Position numbers and translations under genes: made by a program
NCBI GenBank assembly: GCA_036850595.1
Contig: CM072163.1
Coordinates: 19,616,639 to 19,680,638, forward strand
Reading direction: 5' to 3'
From: Rhyacichthys aspro
Lineage: Eukaryota; Chordata; Actinopteri; Gobiiformes; Rhyacichthyidae
DNA length: 64,000 nt
Notes under the pieces: model-generated
What the model was told of the DNA's origin: nothing
Seen by the model: only the letters and a program-made list of their open reading frames with translations
Databases searched by the model: none
Shown here: positions 55,585 to 64,000 of the stretch, one piece after another
Position numbering within the stretch: the stretch's first letter is position 1
Layout: each line of letters opens with the position of its first letter

Positions 55585-57991
55585 TTGCAAAAGGATTACC
55601 ACAGAGCAAGTGTTTGGATGCATATAGAGCTTTTGTGCCTGAGTGATTCACCAAAGAAAAACAGAAGACAGAAAAATAACCAGTTTACTGTAATGATGCT
55701 GTAGCCTTTAACATGTCCAAGTACTTATTTGGATCATCAAAGCACATGTATATGTATGGCAGATATGGAGAAACCCAGGCCCAATTGGTAAAACCACCGC
55801 CACCACCATGTGCCCTTGTCTCAGAACTGGCTTCAGTATGGGAATGTGATCATGTCAATTCAAACAGCATTTTGTGCAGGACTTGTCAATCTTATAATAA
55901 CCTTGCAGATGCTGGATTCTCGCGGGATTTATGACTTCACAAACTCCTGAAAATCCATCTTGTACTGCACCAAACAAAGAGCCTGCTCTAAAACTACTGG
56001 CAATTTGGACCAATCATGTGTCAGCACTTCACAGTTATGAATGAGTTTTAGGTTTGATGATCTAATGACTGGTTAATTGTTACCACAATAAACAACATGG
56101 CATTTTTTGGTTGGATAAAAATGAGGTATTTATTGAAAGTACTTGCCCATTGCAAACGCTTTTTATAGAAGCCCCTCTGGATGGTTTTATGTAACAGACA
56201 CAGACCATCTGGCAAATTGTACCAGGGCCATATTCAAATAATAATGAATATGGTAAACCAGGAGATTATGACTAGATTTATGTAGCCCTTACAAAGGTAA
56301 GTAACCTTACCCATTCTGAAGTTACCTTTACATTTTTGTCATGACTTACTTCCTGCACATGAATGAAATATTAAAACATTTCCTCTTATAGACAAAAGAG
56401 AGTACTTGCACTTTTCACCATACATTTACTAAACACAATGTACATATAGTGCCAGTTTACAATAAATGTTCTCCCAAGGCGGTGGAGTAGGGAAAAAGAA
56501 GGGATGTAAAAAGAAAGGACAGGGACATTGTGGCCCTGGCAAAGGACTCAAGGCCAGAATTAATACAACATATTTGGCCAGTGTCTATTTGGCCACCCAT
56601 TTTTGAAACACAAATACATTGCATAATTTTTTTATCATAACCTACCAATGTACTTGCAAACTATTGTAGTTACTATGTACAATTCAATTGTGTACCACCT
56701 GAGTTACATAAAGAAAAATGCAAAAATAAAATGTTGTTTGCCCATGCCATTACACTTTTATTTCAAAGTCTACTTGACAGACTGTACCTGTTATGTTCAT
56801 CTTCAAGTTGGGAAAAAATGTTAAAACTCCAGAAATTATATTAAAAGCAATCATTTGTAAAAAAAAAAATAAATAAATAAATAAAATAAAATAAAATAAA
56901 AACAAGGCTTTATGATGCCATCTACCGTTTATAATAATGGGTTTTAATAGATGAGACCCTCTATTCAGGAACAGAAAAATCTTGTCTCGAAAAAGGAGCG
57001 CTCCCATGGTTGACATTTAAAGGAAGAGAAACAGCTCAAAAAATCAGCAGAAAAAACAAACAAACTGTCTATTCAGTCAAGTAATGTTTAACGAGGAGGA
57101 GATAATTGTCGTTCTTATGCTAAAGTCACAGGTGAACTAACGGTAAACTTCAGTTTGGTGACATGTATTAGTATTTTTTGGAGGAAAAATTGGTCTAGTT
57201 TTATTTTTTCAATAAAAGAGATGAAGGAGAAGTCCCAAGGCTTCTTTTGGAGGTGAGTCAGGGAGACAGGGACTGCAAAAATAAAATCAGGTAGTGGAGC
57301 TGCACTTGTAATTTCCTCATTGTTGTTCTTTCTACTGCTTGGTTTATGGATGAGGAAGGATGGCCCCAGCCTCAGATACAATCAGGGGAGTGCACTCCGC
57401 TTTCTCTCTGACAATTTGTCGGGGGTTGAAGCAGCTGGCCGTGCACTACACTCCACATCAAATTAAAGTAAAACGCTGATTCAATTTGGACTGGAATGTG
57501 GATCCGCATTCATCGATCTTCAGAATCCTGTTGACCTCCTAATGTCCCTGCTGGAACATGACATTCAGTGTGGTCTCACATTAGCAGATATATGTGGTCA
57601 TGATGCATGTCTGTCATTTAATTCCATTTTAATTCACTCGTTTTTGCTCACAGTTTTTCAGGATGCAGGTGATTGTTAGATAATAGTAAACAAATCATGT
57701 AAATATGTCTTCACAAAGTAATTTATTTCAACACAGCGGCACAAGAAGATGATGGGACACTATTAGCTCCACATTCAGTTCAGTTTCTACTAGATGACAA
57801 CAGTAGGGCAATAAAGCACACAAAAATTGTCTTGGGGCTTTTAGCAGTAGTCTTTGTAAGCTCCTCGTAATGTGAAAAAAAGGCATAAAAAGCATACATT
57901 TTTGGCAGTCACATAGATGTTTGAACTTCTCTCACCTCCCGACGAAAGAGCAAGGTCTCAGATACAAGTGGCTTGATAAACTTTTTTTCTG
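55585..57991. other. Non-coding DNA, no gene seen
   Basis: AT-rich. An A-run leading into AAAT/AAAAT units (56859-56902) is a microsatellite. Frames up to 88 codons are not recognised. Confidence 0.5.
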
Positions 57992-58145
57992 TGAGGAGGC
58001 TCCGGGGCCAACCCAGGGACACGCCAGAGGGTCTGTGTCTCTCAGCTGACCTGGGAACACCTCAGTATTGGAGGAAGCGTCTAGAGAGGGGGAAGGGGAG
58101 GTGTTGCCATCCCTGCTTAGACTGTTGCTCCCACAACGCAGCCAC
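57992..58145 (+). mobile_element. Rex3-like LINE 3' end, copy 3
   Basis: Plus-strand nucleotides follow the family order closely: GAGGAGGCTCCGGGGCCAAC (RRPRGQP), then a TGTCTCTCAGCTGACCTGGG part (VSRLAWE in the intact family), a GGGAACACCTC block, and CATCCCTGCTTAGACTGTTG (SLLRLL). Small indels break the frame. It is in the opposite orientation to the copies at 44.8 and 45.2 kb. Confidence 0.75.
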
Positions 58146-59217
58146 AAAAACCTAAACCCTGCGGTTCCTGTTCTTCCTGACTTCTAAAAACAACAAGATA
58201 TATACAGGTGTATAGTTAATGACAGTAGGATTGCCGACCAGTTAATTCCAGCTGGTTCCATTCAGCTTTATTAGATGTACTGCAATACTACATTAAATGC
58301 TTATGTGGATGTGGAAAACTTCTTTGATTCTTTTTTGGATTTATTGTGTTATGATGATGAGGCCAGCGCCACATTATGAGTGAATACTGAATGTTTTCTT
58401 CCGTATTCTGGAACGTGGTGTAGTTTTGTATCGCTCCACACATTTCTTAACAAGTACACTCTGGATTTGGCAGTTCCAGGACCAAGGCGCTTGTCTCAGG
58501 TTCTGGTGTGTGTTTAAAGCAGGCCATTTCTTACAAAGTGAGACTTCTAATTAACAAAACAGATGGTGTTGTGGTGCCTCTGTGCCATGTTACTGTTGAG
58601 ACAGTATGTACTTTATTTAATGAAATTAGGCAGACAAATTTAACATGGAAGAAACAATCCTTATAGCACTGCAGAGACTGAATTTATCAAAAAAAAAGTG
58701 TAATAATAGTACATGTCCAGTATACTTCCCTGAGATGTTCCTGAGGGGCTTAGTAAAACCTTAGCAGGGCTGTTATGTGTCAGGAAGTCCTCCAGAGGGT
58801 CTCCTGAGTGGCTGGGCCTAGCTGGTGAAGCATGTGCTATGTGGCTGGTGCTGGAAGCAGAGTGCACAGACTTATACTCTCAGCAGCTTGTTTGTACTTT
58901 ACCTTGTTTGGTGATGTTGCTGATGTGTTGGAATACACAGTGTAAATACTATTGCATTAGCTGCCGTCACTGCGTAACAGTCAGCTCATGTGTTTGCTAC
59001 TGTAGGTCTGTGTGTTCAACAGCCGAGCTAATTTCTATACCGCTAAGTCAAGCTACACAAAAATTGCACTGTTGCTTTGATCAAGATCAGTGGCATTATT
59101 ACGCACGACATGAACACAGCACAGAGATGAGGAAATACGCAGTGAATGTTTTCTATAGTTGGTACAATCACTCATCATTTATGCTACAGATTTAGCACAA
59201 CAGTTACAGTTGTGGTT
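58146..59217. other. Non-coding DNA, no gene seen
   Basis: AT-rich. A 118-codon plus frame (58839-59195), rich in Cys and Tyr, has no recognised product and no signal peptide. I regard it as chance. Confidence 0.5.
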
Positions 59218-59221
59218 TTAA

Positions 59222-59772
59222 AGGAAACTCCGACTTGTAGAACTAATGGACCTTGTGTAATAAACATCTGCTTCAGCTATAAAAACGTGTTCTCAAAAAT
59301 ACTTTAGACTGTTTCGTTTTTATACATTTTGAAAAATTAATTTCCATCGTACGCCACCATTGTTGTTGACGTTGCAATGCATTCTGGGTAATGACGTCTA
59401 ACGGCCGTCGCGATCTCATTCCCCTATAGTAATCCGGTAGCAGTGGACTTCAGTGGACTCGTCTGCAGGCTTTAGCCCATTCAAATCTCTTCTTTTGATC
59501 ACTTGGAAAGCAGTGAAGACTTATGTCTCTGTTCTTGTTGCCCTTCGATTAAAAATTGCAACCAAAAGCAACACAGTGCGGCATTGTTTCCACCATTGAA
59601 GACTGTCTAAGAGAAAACATTGCCCGAAACTATGTAACTTTACCTAGAAAAGGTAGTAAACATATACGATTTTTAAAGTAATTAGGAGTTTTCAAGTGCA
59701 ACTAACAATGAATTTTAGTGGAATAGGACAATAAGAACATATTCTTATAAGTGCTAATAGTCAGGGTTCCTT
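59222..59772. mobile_element. TTAA-flanked non-autonomous element, 551 bp
   Basis: It is flanked by TTAA at 59218-59221 and 59773-59776. The left end reads AGGAAACTCCGACTTGTAG. The right end, inverted, reads AAGGAACCCTGACTATTAG, matching with a one-base offset. The interior contains TGCAATGCATTCTGGGTAATGACG and CpG-rich sequence but no transposase. The arrangement parallels the element at 39467-40368. Confidence 0.6.
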
Positions 59773-59776
59773 TTAA

Positions 59777-61028
59777 AGAATAGTTTCATACTGAGTACAG
59801 GTGGACTTAAAGTGGGATGTTAATGATAACAAACCTGTGTATACACATCATGTGGACACGGTAAGAGCTGTTAAAACTTGTGAAATAGACTGAAATAATT
59901 AGAATCATTGCGGCTGTTTAGAAAACGTGCTGAATGTGTTGCGATGGCACACCACTTTAGTGGGCTCCTTGAGTGCAATGGCAGTTATTAAACTTTGAAA
60001 CAAGTTTAAAGCAGGGCACCGTGCTCGAGTGGGGGACAACATCAGCACATCAAATGTCACAGTGGCTCGCCAGTTATCTGTCCTATTCCCTCGTCTAAAA
60101 AGGATACCTTGATGCCTGACTTATGAAATCCTTATGCATATTACCTGTGTTAGTAACTATCTATGTAAGAGCGTACTCTAACCTTAAACAACCATCTGTG
60201 TGGCACTGGCAGCAAACCCTGAAGTGTATCAAATGAAAGCAGCTTTGTGATTTGATGCATAGAAAATCTTGTTACCTGTGCAGAGGAAAGCTATTACCAA
60301 CATATCCTTCAGCTGCTGCAGCCAATGTCAGATTATTTGTTCTGTTTAAGTGTACACTGTGTGTGATTACATTACTTTAACCTACACTTGTCTGATAAAA
60401 GCATTAAAACAAGCCAGGCATGTAAAAGCAGAACAGAAAGACTAAATCAAGCCTGGGGAAACATGAAGTGAGGCGTGTGCTGTATCCCTACCACTCCCCA
60501 TTTCCACTGGCCACTGATGGATGGCAGTCAGCAGATTGTTGCAGCCCAAACCGATTTATCCAAGAATGTTGTGACATCTATTTCTAATAGCATCTGTGCT
60601 CCATGAGAGTCATGCCTAACGCGCTCTGACAGAAACATATGTCTTCGTTGTGGGGCTCCACTCGGCGTTAGAGAAGCAGGATGAAGCAGGAAGTTTTGTT
60701 TCAAAGGTATACGCTGCACATAAACAACTGCTCACTGCTGCTTTCAAGTGGGGATAAAAAAAAATTGTGTGATGGAAAGTTTTTGTCAGATGTTGTCAGT
60801 CACCACAGCGACACGGTGAACAGTCTGCTTTTAGCTTATGAAAAAAAGTCAAACTGAACCAATTCGCCCCCGCGAAACGGATTTGTGACGTTCAAACCCA
60901 AGTAAGAACTCAGCATCTCCTCATCTTACAAGAGGCAGTTGCACTCCGTTTTCAAGGTCTCCTTTCCCAGCATTAGCTTTGTTTAATTCTGTTTCCGCAC
61001 CCAATTTGTTCTTACTGTCAAGTTCCAA
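59777..61028. other. Non-coding DNA, no gene seen
   Basis: Unique AT-rich sequence. Nothing recognised. Confidence 0.5.
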
Positions 61029-61076
61029 TTGTCTATGATAATTAATAAATCATTATTTATTAATTATCATAGACAA
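61029..61076. other. Perfect hairpin, 22-bp stem and 4-base loop
   Basis: Positions 61029-61050 are the exact reverse complement of 61055-61076, separated by CATT. The arm reads TTGTCTATGATAATTAATAA plus AT. No T-run follows that would make it a terminator-like signal. Confidence 0.95.
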
Positions 61077-61483
61077 GTCATAAAAAAGTCGGGGCCTGTC
61101 TGGGATTTTAACGCTGTCTTATTCACAAGAAACACATTACATCAAACATAAGTTTAGAGATTACCTTCAATTTTTACCTGTGAGTTCAGAATTGTGTTCT
61201 CAGTCTTGTTAATTGTTTCATGAATGCATTGCCTGTATTTGTACACATTTCACTTTGTTTCCCAAACAGATGTAGCCAGTTCTGGAATAAACGTATTCCC
61301 ACCGCCATTGATTCAGTGTTGACCTACAGCCAATGGGAGCAGACTCCGTGAGCAAACATGTGACCAAACATTCATATCATGCGCTTAATATTTATTGAAA
61401 ATAAAAATAAAATAAAAACCTTACACTGTGTTACAGTTTCCTTTTGTCTCTGATAATTCTCATAAAAAAATATGCCGTTAGAA
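61077..61483. other. Non-coding DNA, nothing seen
   Basis: AT-rich, with an AAAAT-type run at 61399-61419. Confidence 0.5.
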
Positions 61484-62168
61484 CAATGGTTCTCAAACTG
61501 TGGGACAAGGACCAATGGTGGTACTTTTTCTTGAGTGGTACTGAGGCAGTCTCAGACGTCATATTTTTGTATCTGAAATAAAAAATTAGAACCAGTAAAT
61601 TATTTCTTTTTTTGTCCATTTTATTTGTCCAAATAAAAAAACAACTATAACTACTTGAGACAATTAAAGTCCTATGAAAATAGCTTAAAGTCTCTTAATG
61701 TTGTAGTAAAACCACTTAAAACCTGTTATGGTCCAACTAAAACCATTTAAAACCTTTTTAAGACCAACTAAAACCCCATAAAACCTGTTCAAATTCAAAC
61801 TTTAAACCACTTTAAACCCCATTAAAGTCCATCTAAAACCACTTAAACTTTATTTAAATCCAAATAAAATCACTTTAGTTTTTTTTGTTTTGTTTTGTTT
61901 TTACGATTATCTCAAACAATAAAGTTAACTTTTCACTTTAATTCTGGTTTAACCATAGGCCAAGTTTAGACCATTTAAACGTAGTGCAGTTATTTTTTCT
62001 GTCACCAACAGATATGAGTTATTATATTGGAATTCAAATGCCCTAGTTAAAACTGCTGTATATTTAGTGGGCTCCACTTTTTCCTTCAGTTGCACTCTTT
62101 ACTGCAAAATATCTATATGAAAAAAACTTATGAGCTGGTACTCGGTGAGAAAAGTTTGAGGATTGCTG
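61484..62168. mobile_element. hAT-like element with internal minisatellite (copy 3, different termini)
   Basis: The left end is CAATGGTTCTCAAACTGTGG. The right end, inverted from 62168, is CAGCAATCCTCAAACTTTT, a match to the common CAGTGGTTCTCAAACT hAT terminus. The flanking octamers are CGTTAGAA (61476-61483) and CATTAGAC (62169-62176), identical at 6 of 8 bases and consistent with an eroded hAT target duplication. The interior (about 61700-61870) contains the same type of AACTAAAACC/CAAATCCA array as copies 1 and 2. No transposase. Confidence 0.7.
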
Positions 62169-63736
62169 CATTAGACGACAAGGCCTATTCAAAGAATTAC
62201 GTGCTTAAATGATACTAGTACACAGATCCACAAATCACAAATGCATTGCACCAATTATATCAGTAAGTACATTTGTGTACCTGAAAAATACAGAAAACAT
62301 TGCTGGCTTTTTAGTCTCAGTGCTCTAGTTTCATGAATTTTAAACCACTGTGTGCATTGCTCATATTTTATTAAACAGAAAAGGCACTATCTACATGAAA
62401 TAGTGACTCACTAAAATGCTGAATATTGGTGCAGCTTGCTCGTTGAAGCGTAGCGAGAGAGAGAAGCTTCTTGAGAAAATGTAAATCGAATAAAAAGATT
62501 TTTTTTCGGGATAGTATGTTAAAATATGTTCTGACATTTGTACATTTACATTTATTTAAAAACCAGTGATATTTCAGATTTTCATAGATCAAGTGCAAAC
62601 CCTGATTTTAGACCACAAGATGATATTTTAGCTAACCACAGATGCTAAAGTCTTAGTGGACGCCTGGTGTAGTGTATATAACTTTTCTGTTGTTTCTTTT
62701 TTCGCCAGTGTATTACGTATAATCAGTGTGCAGTAGTGTGTTTTATGTATTTGAATTGAATTGATACTTGGGGCACATTTTTTCTAGTGTGGAGTCAGTC
62801 GGTGAAGAGTCACAGCGAGTAGCTTCAGTGTACCTTTACTGCAAATCTGAGTGACATTTAAAAGTCAGTGAAAGTAGAAGCCAGGTGAATCGACTGAAAT
62901 CCGAAAAACAACACACGGCGAACATGATCAATGCTCTGCTTCTAGCCACCAGCGGAGAGAGAGTGGTCAGAGCAGGATTTATAATAACTCTTTTATCTCT
63001 CTCTATGTTTCCCATTTAAAAAAAAAAAAAAAAAACACCATTTGTTTTTTTACACCATGCTCCAGCCCTCATTCTGTCCTGTACAATTATTCAGCAGCTG
63101 ACAGTAGTATATGGAATACACTGCAGGGGAATCCCAGGGGTTCATTCACTGCAAACTTAGTGTGTCGGGAGTGGGATTGTTTACACGGTGGCATGACTAA
63201 TCTTGTGAGAGATGGACACGCATTCCCTCAACATAGAGATATTTTCAGCAAGCGTCTACCTCTAAATGAACCCAAAGAACTCCAGCTAATTCTACCTTGT
63301 CCTGCTCTGCTTAATATCTTCTCTGATAATATGAAGATGAGGTGCAAGGCTGCTTTAGCGCTGTTGTTCTCATGTTGTTTTATTTTTGCTTTAAACCGTG
63401 CGGTCCATTTACATGCACACCTTAGTCAGATTATGCCGTCTTACTGGACTTTTATCATTCACAGGAGATAATCAACAAATAAATCCACAGCTCTCCCGCT
63501 CCATTAGACTACTGCTGTATTCCTGTGGTCCTTGTATTTTGTAAAATGAGAACAGAGGCTAACGATACTCCTGATTTGTTCGTATTGATGCTAAATCCTT
63601 TTCATCTCAGCTACTTTAATAGGTTATCTTTGTAGTGGCAATTTAAAAATCCAAATAGGCCACTATAGAACTGTAAAGTCACTTTTGTGCAGTTAATAGT
63701 TTCCCTATTCACACTTATCTCTTGTTTGCACATGCA
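62169..63736. other. Non-coding DNA, no gene seen
   Basis: AT-rich, with A-run 63018-63034. The stretch 62690-62990 is complex. A 103-codon plus frame (63160-63471) has no recognised product. Confidence 0.5.
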
Positions 63737-63921
63737 CATTATTACTTTATTTATTACAATTTATATTCATCTATATTACATCTTTACACAAGTAAGTCAC
63801 ATTTTCACTATTACTGTATATTGTTGTATCTGTTTATTTTAACTTCTTTATTTTAGTGTTTGTGTCCATGAGTTTGTTGTAACTACTGTGACAAAGTTAT
63901 TCTATTGTGGATTAATAAAGT
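63737..63921 (+). mobile_element. Retroposon 3' tail, copy 2
   Basis: It matches 42711-42886 along its length: TATATTGTTGTATCTGTTTA, GTGTTTGTGTCCATGAGTTTG, TTGTAACTACTGTGACAAAG and a GGATTAATAAAGT end. Confidence 0.65.
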
Positions 63922-64000
63922 CTACAGGAGCCAGGACTTTAGCATGGATATGGATGAATATGTAAACACGGCCCTGATATAACATAAACATGTAATATTC

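Noticed and set aside
55399..55654. Open frames across the N gap
   Set aside because: The middle of each is unknown sequence, so no reading frame can be claimed.
58839..59195. Cys-rich 118-codon plus-strand frame
   Set aside because: No signal peptide, no regular cysteine spacing, no splice context and no known family; treated as chance.
1..64000. CRISPR arrays, phage or bacterial operons, rRNA or tRNA genes
   Set aside because: None found. Repeats here are eukaryotic transposons and microsatellites with no regular spacer pattern.

Overview
The window looks like gene-poor DNA from a ray-finned (teleost) fish. The evidence is its mixture of decayed mobile elements: L2-type, Rex1/Babar-like, RTE-type and Rex3-like LINE pieces, Tc1-, hAT- and PIF/Harbinger-like DNA transposons, short TTAA-flanked elements, and long AT, GA and GGA/GAA simple repeats. 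I found no exon series or promoter that I can assign to a host protein-coding gene, and no tRNA, rRNA, CRISPR array or bacterial-type operon. Almost every open frame longer than 60 codons is chance, low-complexity sequence, or lies in a transposon relic. I cannot name the species, the chromosome or a flanking gene.

Layout. 1-12 kb: mostly unique AT-rich DNA with GC/CpG-richer blocks (3.3, 8.7-9.0 and 11.7 kb), one unexplained 180-codon open frame (5.1-5.6 kb, minus) and a TTAA-type repeat at 7.7 kb. 12-20 kb: a hAT-like element with a perfect 8-bp target duplication, two 97-98% identical copies of a 650-bp unit 4.5 kb apart, an L2 LINE 3' end, and a 352-bp foldback element with a perfect 28-bp inverted terminus. 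20-30 kb: an (AT)n tract, a small terminal-inverted-repeat element, a roughly 950-bp nearly pure purine tract, and an RTE-type endonuclease fragment just after it. 30-40 kb: a 'CCTAGTCCACACG' element ending in a G-run, a canonical G-quadruplex motif at 35.1 kb, a probable Tc1 remnant, and a 902-bp TTAA-flanked element carrying a two-exon relic with a P2X7-like cysteine motif. 40-54 kb: two hAT-like elements built around the same minisatellite, two Rex3 3' ends, a Rex1/Babar-like reverse transcriptase relic, and regulatory-looking blocks at 41.0, 45.9 and 48.6 kb. 54-64 kb: a PIF/Harbinger relic with a SANT-type accessory gene and the tail of its transposase, an assembly gap of 151 N, a further Rex3 end, a TTAA-flanked element, a perfect 22-bp-stem hairpin and a third minisatellite-bearing hAT-like element.

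The elements do not form one working system. The recurring themes are decayed autonomous transposon genes (Harbinger, the P2X7-like relic, RTE/Rex), their non-autonomous derivatives, and complex unique blocks with homeodomain, POU and MEIS-like words. Those blocks would fit a regulatory desert or a large intron near a developmental gene, but that is inference and needs comparison with other fish genomes.
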